Assembly (NCBI GenBank): GCA_018335655.1
Contig: JAGXRX010000014.1
Location: 46,370-110,369 of the forward strand
From: Erysipelothrix sp.
GTDB lineage: Bacteria; Bacillota_I; Bacilli_A; Erysipelotrichales; Erysipelotrichaceae
Direction of reading: 5' to 3'
Length of the DNA: 64,000 nucleotides
The position numbers were made by a program, and so were the translations under genes. Under the pieces are notes generated by a model. That model searched no databases. It was not told the DNA's origin and saw only the letters and a list, made by a program, of their open reading frames with translations. The number at the start of each line of letters is the position of its first letter. Position 1 is the stretch's first letter. This document shows positions 7,960 to 15,651 of the stretch, one piece after another.

Positions 7960-10530
7960 ATGAAATTGATGAGTGATATAAGTAAGCGATTTACAGTATT
8001 AATGATGGTATTTACAATGTTGGTGGGATTAGCTCAATTTGGAGTTTACTCACAAGCAGTCACAGTTCCAGAAACAGGAGTGACACAAACATTTGATTTA
8101 TCAATTGGCAATGTAACGATTAACAGTCCTGGAACATATGTCATTACACAAAGTGTAGAAGGTGTTACTCGTAATACAATAATCATCAATAGTAATGCAA
8201 CGGTTTATCTTAGTGGTGTTAATATTCAGGTTTTAAAGCCAGTTAGCAGAGATGACTACAGTAAACCAAATCCAATAAATATTAGTGGATCATTTACTGT
8301 GGATTTATATCTAGTTGATGGCTCTACAAATACACTTGCTTCTGAAGAGGGTACAATAGTTTCTGGGGGATGGATTAGAAATGGTAGTGGTAAGGCAGCA
8401 CTTCGAGTTCCTGCTGGTGCAACACTTAATATCTATGGTAGTAGTGGGGTATTACATGCCACTGGTGCACAAGGAAAGAATCATTACGATTATGCTGCTA
8501 GAGGTGGTGGGGGATCTGCCATTGGTGGTAATGGAGGAATCAATAATAGTGGGGAACACTATTTTGAACCAGCTGAAGCCAGTGGACGTGTAAACATCTA
8601 TGGTGGAACCATTGTAGCTTTAGGGGGAGCTGCAATGGGTCATCATGGACAAGGGGGTAATGCTATCGGTTCTGGTGGTTTGGAATATGATGGTGTACCA
8701 GTTGCAAATGGTGCTGTAAGCATATATGGAGGGAATGTATCTCTAACGGGTGGACTAGGCACGTGGAGTCAACGCTCTGGATATGCAGTTGCGGGAGATC
8801 TACATTACCATGGTGGTAAGCTAGTTGCTAAGTCAGCACCAGAGGGAAATACTCTTGTGTCACCACTAAGTAAAGCACCACTAACTACTCCAATTCAATA
8901 TGCGTGGAGATTAAATGCAGTGGATGAATTGGAAGTGTCTTATGTTAGTGCATATACTTTTGAAAGTACTCAAAGATTTGTCGAATTACAAGAAGATTTC
9001 TCAGGTCCATACAATGTTAATGCAGCAAAAACTGCAGCACAAAATGCAAGTTATTTGGATACAACACAAGCTATCGCAACTTCAGAAACAATCATTATTA
9101 ATACACTAAAAGAGGTTGCAGAACTCGCGGTCAATAATGATGAAATTACAGTAAGTGTGAATAAAGTAACTTATGTATTACCAACTGCAGGGACATCTGC
9201 AAAACCATTAGGGACAGATGGAAGTTATGCTTTCACGATTACGCTAACTCATGGAGAATACATCCTAACCACAGATGAGTTAGCAATCGCAATTGTTGCG
9301 ACAGCATTTGATGGAGTGAGTGATGTGGATGCAGTCGCAGCTGCAAAACTAGCTGCTCAAAATGCAAGTTATTTAGATACAACCCAAGCTGTGGCTATAA
9401 CAGAAACAGTGATTAGGAATACTTTAAAAGTAGTTGCAGAATTAGCAATCAGTAATGAAAGTATTGCAGTTACAATAAATAGAATTAAGTATGTATTACC
9501 AATTGCAGGAACATCTGCAAATCCATTAGGAGTTGATGGAAGCTATACCTTCACAGTTACGGTGAGTAAAGGTGATGAAACCTTAACGAGTGATGAAGAT
9601 AGTATTGCGATCATTGCCACTGCTTATGAAGGAGTGAGTGATGCTCATGCTGTAGCCACTGCAAAAGCAGCAGCAGAAGCTGCAAAGTATCTTGATACAA
9701 CTCAAGCAATCGCAACCTCAGAAGACATCATAAAAGATACATTAAAGGATATTGCACAATTAGCAGTTAATGATGAAGCGATTACTGTTAGTGTAAACAT
9801 TATTTCCTATGTCTTACCAATAGAAGGAACACCTTCAAATCCAACTGGGATTGATGGTAGTGTTACATTCACCATCACAGTAAGTAAAGGTGATCAAATT
9901 TTAACTACAGAAGAAATGATAATCATCATCAAAGCGACACATACGAAACTGTATAACCCAGATGTTATTGTCGAAAAAGATGAGAATGCTTTTGAGTTCG
10001 ACGCATCAGGACTAGAACATGTCGTTATATTTAGTGATGAAGAAAGAGTTCATGAAGTGTTTGTTAAACTAGTATTCTCAGTATTAACAGGAATAAATGT
10101 TCCAACAGAAGATAAGAATCTCATCGATACTTTCATCAAGACTGTACTAAATTATAATAAGTCTGAAGTATTCTTAGTTGATATTTCACTTTTCAAAATG
10201 GTCGGTGAAACATCAACTCCAATCACTAATACATTAGAAGAGGTAACCATTAGTTTCACTTTACCAGTTGCATTTAGAGGTGTGGAGTTTGATTTAATTC
10301 GTGTTCATGATGATGAAGTAGAAGTGATCGAGTATATCCTTGATGAAGAAACATATGTAATCACATTTACAAGTAATAAGTTTTCAACATTCTCACTTGT
10401 TTCCCAGTTAGAGGAAGAAATCGTCTTACCAGAAACATCAGATAGTTCAAAACTGTTTAATTGGTTATTGATGTTGCTAGGATTTGCACTACTAGCTGTA
10501 AGTGTAGGGTTTGATAAGAAGAGTGATTAG
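7960..10530 (+). CDS. Secreted LPxTG-like surface protein with Gly-rich beta region and three repeats
   Basis: An 856-residue cell-surface protein. The ATG at 7960 has GGATGGAGGG eight bases upstream; a GTG at 7915 in frame lacks such a site. Residues 1-33 are a signal peptide. Residues about 45-300 are Gly/Ser/Asn-rich with repeated VNIYGGTIVALGG-type strands, resembling carbohydrate-binding beta-helix proteins. Residues about 355-665 hold three 106-residue repeats beginning SYLDTTQAIATSET. A further domain leads to LPETS (823-827), a hydrophobic helix and a KKSD tail, that is, a sortase signal with Ser in place of Gly. It should be wall-anchored; the ligand is unknown. No sortase gene is in the window. 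Confidence 0.85.
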   Translation: MKLMSDISKRFTVLMMVFTMLVGLAQFGVYSQAVTVPETGVTQTFDLSIGNVTINSPGTYVITQSVEGVTRNTIIINSNATVYLSGVNIQVLKPVSRDDYSKPNPINISGSFTVDLYLVDGSTNTLASEEGTIVSGGWIRNGSGKAALRVPAGATLNIYGSSGVLHATGAQGKNHYDYAARGGGGSAIGGNGGINNSGEHYFEPAEASGRVNIYGGTIVALGGAAMGHHGQGGNAIGSGGLEYDGVPVANGAVSIYGGNVSLTGGLGTWSQRSGYAVAGDLHYHGGKLVAKSAPEGNTLVSPLSKAPLTTPIQYAWRLNAVDELEVSYVSAYTFESTQRFVELQEDFSGPYNVNAAKTAAQNASYLDTTQAIATSETIIINTLKEVAELAVNNDEITVSVNKVTYVLPTAGTSAKPLGTDGSYAFTITLTHGEYILTTDELAIAIVATAFDGVSDVDAVAAAKLAAQNASYLDTTQAVAITETVIRNTLKVVAELAISNESIAVTINRIKYVLPIAGTSANPLGVDGSYTFTVTVSKGDETLTSDEDSIAIIATAYEGVSDAHAVATAKAAAEAAKYLDTTQAIATSEDIIKDTLKDIAQLAVNDEAITVSVNIISYVLPIEGTPSNPTGIDGSVTFTITVSKGDQILTTEEMIIIIKATHTKLYNPDVIVEKDENAFEFDASGLEHVVIFSDEERVHEVFVKLVFSVLTGINVPTEDKNLIDTFIKTVLNYNKSEVFLVDISLFKMVGETSTPITNTLEEVTISFTLPVAFRGVEFDLIRVHDDEVEVIEYILDEETYVITFTSNKFSTFSLVSQLEEEIVLPETSDSSKLFNWLLMLLGFALLAVSVGFDKKSD
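9025..9960 (+). repeat. Three tandem 318-bp coding repeats
   Basis: The codon for the Tyr in YLDTTQA recurs at 9052, 9370 and 9688, a period of exactly 318 bp (106 residues). The copies have diverged, but each keeps LDTTQA(I/V)A, a middle VTYVLP(T/I)AGTSA-like strand and a TFT(I/V)T(V/L) strand. The third copy is the most divergent. Confidence 0.9.
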
Positions 10531-10592
10531 TCAAACAAAGACTAATTGAAGAATACTTGGTTTTTTTACCCAAAAGATATATGTTGAGATTG

Positions 10593-10616
10593 AACCATAG
10601 GATAAAACCTATGGTT
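10593..10616 (+). terminator. Terminator of the surface-protein gene
   Basis: Nine-bp stem AACCATAGG/CCTATGGTT with a 6-nt loop and a short T stretch. It differs from the hairpin at 7644 by one loop base. Confidence 0.7.
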
Positions 10617-10730
10617 TTAGTATCTTTATATACATGTATGTAATTCGATGAATTCAACACAATCTATTCATTAATAACCTCTGATTAAATTGGCTCATTG
10701 TTCTATATTCAGATATGTACAATCAGTAAG

Positions 10731-10739
10731 TGGTATAAT
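10731..10739 (+). promoter_or_regulatory. Extended -10 promoter of the DUF1232 gene
   Basis: TGGTATAAT is a perfect extended -10 element 33 bp upstream of the start codon. No good -35 hexamer is visible, as is common for extended -10 promoters. Confidence 0.55.
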
Positions 10740-10771
10740 AGGGATATTAAAGAGATAAGGAGTGTCACACC

Positions 10772-11194
10772 ATGATATTCATTACAGAGTTAAAAAATAA
10801 GAAATATGCTCATGCTTTTTCAGAATTAAAACTATTCGAAAAGATCGGTCAGTTTGCGAAAGCGGCTGGAATTAAAGTTATTTATGGAGCATTAATACTC
10901 TTTTACACTTTACAAGAGCATGCAACTCCTAAGCTAGCTAAGTCAATTATCATTGGTGCACTTGGTTATTTTATCTTGCCTACTGATTTCATACCTGACT
11001 TTTTACCAATAGTAGGATTCTCTGATGATTTAACAGCACTAATTGCAGCGCTTGTAGCCGTTGCATTATATGTGACTCAAGAAATTAAGTTTAAGGCAAA
11101 AGACAGACTTCATGTTTGGTTTGGTGAGTATGATCATGAGATACTTGCAGATCTTGAAAAGAAAATAGACGCTTCACAAAGAAAGACTCGATAG
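10772..11194 (+). CDS. DUF1232 (YkvA-like) membrane protein
   Basis: A 140-residue protein with the DUF1232 signature ILPTDFIPDFLPIVGFSDDLTALIAAL (about residues 67-93) between two hydrophobic segments (about 33-50 and 60-108). The biochemical role of the family is not established; some members are linked to envelope functions. It has an AAGGAG site, its own extended -10 promoter and a terminator that includes its stop codon, so it is a single-gene unit. Confidence 0.85.
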   Translation: MIFITELKNKKYAHAFSELKLFEKIGQFAKAAGIKVIYGALILFYTLQEHATPKLAKSIIIGALGYFILPTDFIPDFLPIVGFSDDLTALIAALVAVALYVTQEIKFKAKDRLHVWFGEYDHEILADLEKKIDASQRKTR

Positions 11195-11218
11195 ACACAA
11201 ACGTGTCTATCTTTTTTT
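11190..11218 (+). terminator. Strong intrinsic terminator after DUF1232 gene
   Basis: Nine-bp perfect stem GATAGACAC/GTGTCTATC, AAAC loop, then seven T. The 5' arm contains the gene's TAG stop codon. Confidence 0.9.
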
Positions 11219-11417
11219 GAGTAAATAGAATTATTACCTTTTTAATTATTATCTGATATAATATGGCAAGTTAATCCATTGATATTCAAAGTATTTTTGG
11301 TTTAGCTTATCCTATGAAAAATTTCAAACTGTCTTGTCAGCATTCTGCTTTATCAAAGTGAATCTGATAAACAGTTTATTCTTTAAGATTATTACACTAA
11401 CATGATTGGAGAACTCC

Positions 11418-12665
11418 ATGTTTTTTTTAAATAACCCACAAAGCATCAAAACCAGACCAGTTAACCCATTTAGATATATTATCTTAGGAATACTCATTAT
11501 GCTGATGATTGGTACTGTATATACATACAGTGTTTTTAGAGTTGCCTTAGAAGTGAAATTTAATCTTTCAACATCTTTAAGTGGACTACCATATATGGTT
11601 GCGTTGGCTTCATATGCACTTTTCATGTTAATCGGTGGGAAATTTGTCCATACAACACATCCAAGAAATATGATGCTTGTAGGAGGATTTTTGGTTGCGT
11701 TAGGTTGGATACTATCTTCGTTTACGACTAATATCGTACTCTTCACATTAACATATGGATTAATAAGTGGTGCAGGTGTAGGAATAGTATATGGTGTCCC
11801 AATGGCAGTAGTTGCTCGTTGGTTTCCACACAGAAAAGGATTGGTTGTAGGAAGTGTTCTTATTGGATTTGGATTATCACCTATTATTACTGCTCCTTTA
11901 GCCAGTACTCTAGTATCTCAATTTGGTGTTATGAATGCATTCTTGTATCTTGGATTAGGATTTCTTGTTTTACTTCCACTTTTATCATGGACATTCAAGT
12001 ATCCAGAGGATCAAAGATCACTTCAAGAACATAAACATGCTTCATCACAACTATCAAATATGAACACAAAAGACATGATTAGAAGTAAAACATTCAAAGG
12101 GCTTTATCTTAACTTCATACTAGGTACAACAATCGGTCTAATGTTGATAGGTCTCACTGCGAATGTAGGGATTCAGTTTATTGGTCTTGAGACATCTGAG
12201 GTAAGTCAATGGATGGCATTATTTGCAATATTTAATGGAATAGGAAGACCAATCTTTGGATGGTTAACAGACAGACTTGATTCAAGAGCTGCCATGTTGA
12301 TATCCTATACATTCATTAGTATCGCTTCACTCACATTATTATTTTGGGGTAAAGATAACTTTACTGTTTACATCCTTGCATTTTGTATATATTGGTTTAA
12401 CTTAGGAGGGTGGCTAGCTATTGCGCCGACATCAACACTTCGCTTATATGGAATGAAAAACTACAGTCAAAACTATGGAGTAGTATTTACAGCATATGGC
12501 TTTGGTGCAATTCTAGGTGTGCTCTCTTCTGGAGTAATTCTTGATTTGTTTAATAATTACCAGTTCGTCTTTATTTTCATTATTGCATTATGTTGTCTAG
12601 GCATTATTATTACGAAACTATTCTTTAATGCTAATTCAATGATGTCAAAGAATCAATTATCGTAG
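11418..12665 (+). CDS. MFS transporter, OFA (oxalate/formate antiporter-like) family
   Basis: A 415-residue permease with twelve predicted helices in two six-helix halves separated by a charged loop (about residues 195-225). It carries the MFS-type loop RWFPHRKGLVVG and GIGRPIFGWLTDRLDSR, typical of the OFA subfamily, whose members exchange small carboxylates. The substrate cannot be assigned. I chose the ATG at 11418, which has GGAG six bases upstream, over an in-frame TTG at 11406. It stands alone between two terminators. Confidence 0.8.
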   Translation: MFFLNNPQSIKTRPVNPFRYIILGILIMLMIGTVYTYSVFRVALEVKFNLSTSLSGLPYMVALASYALFMLIGGKFVHTTHPRNMMLVGGFLVALGWILSSFTTNIVLFTLTYGLISGAGVGIVYGVPMAVVARWFPHRKGLVVGSVLIGFGLSPIITAPLASTLVSQFGVMNAFLYLGLGFLVLLPLLSWTFKYPEDQRSLQEHKHASSQLSNMNTKDMIRSKTFKGLYLNFILGTTIGLMLIGLTANVGIQFIGLETSEVSQWMALFAIFNGIGRPIFGWLTDRLDSRAAMLISYTFISIASLTLLFWGKDNFTVYILAFCIYWFNLGGWLAIAPTSTLRLYGMKNYSQNYGVVFTAYGFGAILGVLSSGVILDLFNNYQFVFIFIIALCCLGIIITKLFFNANSMMSKNQLS

Positions 12666-12703
12666 AACTCTATTTATTAGATACAACTTAATCATTTAGA
12701 TAG

Positions 12704-12727
12704 AAGGACTAGTTTATTAGTCCTTTT
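12704..12727 (+). terminator. Terminator after MFS gene
   Basis: Eight-bp stem AAGGACTA/TAGTCCTT with a 6-nt loop, followed by TTAATT; a moderate terminator. Confidence 0.65.
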
Positions 12728-12868
12728 AATTGGTTAAAAATAAGGACATTAGCTAAGTATTGTCTTCATATAATTAGTAATGGAATGTTTTTATAGATGT
12801 AATGATTGAGAAAAACGTTAATAAATAAGTCTAAATGCTACAATGAAGTTAAATGGAGGGTATAAACA

Positions 12869-13078
12869 ATGAAACTGGGGTTAAGAAAAACTAGTCTTAA
12901 GCAATCTCTAAAGGCAAGAACTACGGGGAAGCTTAAACGTAGTATTAAGAAAACTGTAAATCCACTTTATGGGAAAAAAGGGGTTGGATTTGCTACTGAT
13001 CCTAAAAGAGCAACATATAGTAAAGTCTATAAAAAAACATCATTTGACCTAATGAAATTCTTAGGATTAAGGAAATAG
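12869..13078 (+). CDS. Small basic protein, unknown function
   Basis: A 69-residue, very Lys/Arg-rich protein (LRKTSLKQSLKARTTGKLKR at residues 4-23) with GKKGVGFATDPKRATYSKVY in the middle. The charge suggests contact with nucleic acid or acidic membrane lipids, but I do not recognise a functional family. An extended -10-like TGCTACAAT at 12836 and a GGAGG site precede it. It forms a two-gene unit with the tiny membrane protein that starts 8 bp downstream. Confidence 0.7.
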   Translation: MKLGLRKTSLKQSLKARTTGKLKRSIKKTVNPLYGKKGVGFATDPKRATYSKVYKKTSFDLMKFLGLRK

Positions 13079-13086
13079 TAATAATT

Positions 13087-13206
13087 ATGAAAATGGTAAT
13101 GAAATTCATATTAATACTACTTGGAATAGTATTAGCTGTAGCGGTTGCTTTTATAGGAGGAATAATAATGGCAGCAAAACAACAAAAGTTCCTAAATAAG
13201 CGGTAA
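13087..13206 (+). CDS. 39-residue single-helix membrane peptide
   Basis: A very short ORF from ATG at 13087 to TAA at 13206. One hydrophobic helix (about residues 7-27) is followed by a basic tail ending KQQKFLNKR, giving a predicted N-out/C-in small membrane protein. It starts 8 bp after the basic 69-residue gene. There is no strong ribosome site, so translation may be coupled. Its composition (clean hydrophobic segment, basic C-terminus) supports coding. It could be part of a toxin-like or membrane-modulating pair, but that is speculation. Confidence 0.45.
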   Translation: MKMVMKFILILLGIVLAVAVAFIGGIIMAAKQQKFLNKR

Positions 13207-13395
13207 TTCAAAGTCATAAAAAAACATAGACTTGGAATCATTATGATTGATAAGCAAATCCATTCATTTTAGATATTGAACTATGAAACGATTCATACAA
13301 TTTTCATTATTTACATAATTATTTATTTATATTATCATAAGCTTAATGCATAATATAAAACTCACACAATCAATTTTTATTGAAAGGAGGTTTTC

Positions 13396-14655
13396 ATGGA
13401 CAAAAGCCACAGTTTTGATAGTGCAATCGTAGGTGCACTTCATGCAGGGACATGGGAGTGGAACGTTCAAAGTGGTGAATTGAGAATCAATGAACGTTGG
13501 GCAGAAATGATTGGATACACACTTGAAGAACTAGAACCTATAAGCATTTCAACATGGTTGAAGTTTGCTCACCCTGAAGATTTAAAAAAATCAGTCATTG
13601 AACTAAAAAAACTATTCTCAAAAGAGATTCAAACATATTCCTTTGAAGCAAGAATGAAACATAAAGATGGCCATTGGATTTGGGTGTTAGACACTGGAAG
13701 TGTTATTGAGTGGACAGATAGTGGTAAACCTTTAATAGCACTTGGAGCACACATTGATATTACTCAACGCAAAGAGATTCAATTCAAGCTGCAAGAAAAC
13801 GAAAAAATGCTTAGACAAATTATTGATAACTCAAATGATGTTATTTATCGCTTATCCGTTGATGGTAAGTTTACTTATTTATCAATCGCATGGCAATGCA
13901 TGTTTGGGTATACTGTTGAAGAGGCGATAGGAGAATCTTTTGAGAAGTACATTCATCCAGAGGATTTAGAATTGGCTAAAAGTTTTTTGGAGAAAGTTAC
14001 CAAAACAAAGAAGACTCAACAGTTTAGAGGATATCGCTTTTCTGATATAAATGGTCAATGGATTTATCTTGAAACCAATGCATCTCCGATTATTGAAGAT
14101 GACAACATTGTTGGATTTGCGGGAGTAGCTAGAAATATTACGGAGCTAATTAAGAAGCAAAAAGAAATAGAATATTTAAGTTATCATGACCAATTAACAC
14201 GATTTAAGAATCGACATTTCTTGGTTGAATTTGAAATTGAGATAAATAAACCAGAGAATTTCCCATTAAGTATTATTTCAATTGATATTAATGATTTAAA
14301 AGTTATCAATGATAAATATGGACATCATCGTGGAGATCAACTGATTCAAAAAGCAGCAGAAATTGTTCAAAGCAATATTCCGTTTAAAGATTACATGTTT
14401 AGAATGGGAGGGGATGAGTTTCTAATTTTCCTGCCTCAAACGACTAATGAAGAAGCTAAGAAGATTAAAACTACAATAGAACAAGAAATCCAAGCAAATA
14501 GTTCTGATGAGTTTCCATTGTCACTCGCCATTGGCTTCCATATTAAAGAAACACCATCATTAGACTTATTTGATGATGTGAGAAAAGCAGATCAACATAT
14601 GTATAAGAATAAAGAAAAATCAAAGAAGAAGATTCTAGGGTTGTTTGGTACGTAA
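13396..14655 (+). CDS. PAS-PAS-GGDEF diguanylate cyclase
   Basis: A 419-residue cytoplasmic signalling protein behind a strong AAAGGAGG site. Two PAS domains of the PAS_3 type (about residues 12-125 and 137-255, each ending in a PAC-like motif ITQRKEI or ITELIKK) precede a GGDEF domain (about 260-417) with an intact GGDEF signature at 338-342. The product should be cyclic di-GMP. The usual RxxD inhibitory site five residues before the signature reads PFKD, so product inhibition through that site is probably absent. No membrane segment is seen, so the PAS domains probably sense an internal ligand or redox state. Confidence 0.9.
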   Translation: MDKSHSFDSAIVGALHAGTWEWNVQSGELRINERWAEMIGYTLEELEPISISTWLKFAHPEDLKKSVIELKKLFSKEIQTYSFEARMKHKDGHWIWVLDTGSVIEWTDSGKPLIALGAHIDITQRKEIQFKLQENEKMLRQIIDNSNDVIYRLSVDGKFTYLSIAWQCMFGYTVEEAIGESFEKYIHPEDLELAKSFLEKVTKTKKTQQFRGYRFSDINGQWIYLETNASPIIEDDNIVGFAGVARNITELIKKQKEIEYLSYHDQLTRFKNRHFLVEFEIEINKPENFPLSIISIDINDLKVINDKYGHHRGDQLIQKAAEIVQSNIPFKDYMFRMGGDEFLIFLPQTTNEEAKKIKTTIEQEIQANSSDEFPLSLAIGFHIKETPSLDLFDDVRKADQHMYKNKEKSKKKILGLFGT

Positions 14656-14696
14656 TGAATTCCTACCAAGTTTTGTCCATTAATATACACTAAGAT

Positions 14697-14724
14697 AATA
14701 GTCATGAAAATGACTATTATTTTT
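14697..14724 (+). terminator. Terminator of the GGDEF gene
   Basis: Perfect 9-bp stem AATAGTCAT/ATGACTATT with GAAA loop, followed by ATTTTTG. Confidence 0.8.
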
Positions 14725-14909
14725 GTGGTATAAATCAAAGATGACCATGGTTTTGATCTCAAGTCATCACTCATATACAGACTAGATCTAATGTATCAAA
14801 AGATACAATCATGTCACTTTTCTTTCACGAATCTGAAACACAAATCACTTTTATGAAAACACTGTAAACACTTTATCTTAATGCTCTCTTATGGTACACT
14901 TCTACTGTT

Positions 14910-15000
14910 ATGAGGTATCTAGATGAAATACTCGTCAGACTTAACTCTATCAAGTCCTTTATCTAGCTAAGCATAGATCGTTATCACGACTATGTTTTTT
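14910..15000 (+). promoter_or_regulatory. Putative structured leader with terminator-like hairpin upstream of riboswitch
   Basis: A hairpin CATAG(A)TCGT/ACGACTATG (14972-14994) followed by six T looks like an intrinsic terminator, although the upstream gene already has one at 14697. Before it lie a hairpin GACTT/AAGTC (14938-14956) and an alternative pairing ATCTA (14961-14965)/TAGAT (14974-14978) that would break the terminator stem. An 18-codon ORF (14910-14966) ends inside this switch but has no ribosome site. I infer an attenuator-like element, ligand unknown. Confidence 0.4.
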
Positions 15001-15019
15001 GTTTCATAACACTCTATCG

Positions 15020-15088
15020 TTTTGTATATCTGTGGAAATATGGTCCGCAAGTCTCTACCTCCTTACCCTAAATGAGGAGACTACAAAA
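15020..15088 (+). promoter_or_regulatory. Guanine riboswitch aptamer
   Basis: Matches the purine-riboswitch consensus: P1 TTTTGTA/TACAAAA (15020-15026/15082-15088), P2 TGTGGA/TCCGCA, the conserved loop segment ATATGG, the core AAGTCTCTACC, P3 around CTCC/GGAG with loop CCCTAAA, and GACTA at the P3-P1 junction. The specificity base equivalent to position 74 is C (15081), which predicts guanine or hypoxanthine rather than adenine. It lies 80 bp before purE and should shut the operon down when guanine is plentiful. Confidence 0.93.
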
Positions 15089-15127
15089 CAAACGTAGGCT
15101 TTTTTAGCTATTTTTGTTTTTCACTAG

Positions 15128-15150
15128 AGACACCAGCCAAGGTGTCTTTT
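15128..15150 (+). terminator. Riboswitch-controlled terminator before purE
   Basis: Stem AGACACC/GGTGTCT with loop AGCCAA and TTTT, ending just before the purE ribosome site. The segment TAGAGAC (15125-15131) is exactly complementary to GTCTCTA (15051-15057) in the aptamer core, giving a mutually exclusive antiterminator when guanine is not bound. The pairing is inferred. Confidence 0.65.
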
Positions 15151-15168
15151 CTATTGAAAGGAGTGTTT

Positions 15169-15651
15169 ATGAATCCAATTCAAATCTCAGTCGTGATGGG
15201 TTCCATCAGTGATTACACGATCGTCCAAGAAACAACCAAAATCCTTGAACAATTTCATGTTCCCTTTGAAAAGAAAGTGGTAAGTGCTCATCGTACACCA
15301 CTTGATATGGTTGAGTATGCAACTCAAGCATCTTCAAAAGGAATTCAAGTCATTATTGCAGCTGCAGGAGGTGCGGCTCATTTACCAGGGATGATTGCCT
15401 CATTAACCACCATTCCTGTCATAGGAATTCCTATAGAAAGCAAAGTCTTAAAAGGCATGGATTCTTTACTATCCATTGTGCAAATGCCTGCAGGAGTTCC
15501 AGTCTTAACAGTTGCGATTGGAATTGCAGGTGCTCGAAATGCTGCACTAGCTGCAATATCAATTTTAGCGCTTAATAATCAAGACCTAGCCACCGCATTA
15601 AAAGCCTATCGTGAAGATATGGCAAATCACGTGCGTGAAAGTGTTCTATGA
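15169..15651 (+). CDS. purE: N5-carboxyaminoimidazole ribonucleotide mutase
   Basis: A 160-residue class I PurE that converts N5-CAIR to CAIR in purine synthesis. The sequence shows [12 protein letters not shown] near the start, VSAHRTP, the [13 protein letters not shown] loop and PVIGIPI, all active-site segments of the family. The ATG at 15169 has AAAGGAG (15157-15163) upstream; a GTG at 15142 in frame would sit inside the leader terminator and is rejected. It is the first gene of the purine operon, and its stop overlaps the purK start. Confidence 0.95.
   Translation: MNPIQISVVMGSISDYTIVQETTKILEQFHVPFEKKVVSAHRTPLDMVEYATQASSKGIQVIIAAAGGAAHLPGMIASLTTIPVIGIPIESKVLKGMDSLLSIVQMPAGVPVLTVAIGIAGARNAALAAISILALNNQDLATALKAYREDMANHVRESVL

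Larger units (their letters stand above)
14656..15168. other. 513-bp leader region of the purine operon
   Basis: Holds, in order, the terminator of the GGDEF gene (14697), about 180 bp with no recognised feature, a structured stretch with a terminator-like hairpin ending at 15000, the guanine aptamer (15020-15088), and an expression platform with a terminator at 15128. I see no clear -35/-10 pair, so the transcription start is undetermined. Confidence 0.6.

Noticed and set aside
10457..10660. Reverse-strand ORF across the end of the surface-protein gene
   Set aside because: It runs through the terminator hairpin and the sortase signal; no ribosome site or motif.
11324..11746. Reverse-strand ORF of 140 codons overlapping the MFS transporter gene
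   Set aside because: Overlaps a well-supported transporter and shows no conserved motif.
14910..14966. 18-codon ORF MRYLDEILVRLNSIKSFI as a regulatory leader peptide of the purine operon
   Set aside because: It lacks a Shine-Dalgarno site and has no meaningful codon run; it was kept only as part of a structured leader.
14940..15000. Second purine aptamer or ykkC/ZTP-type riboswitch upstream of the guanine aptamer
   Set aside because: None of the conserved core sequences of those classes is present.
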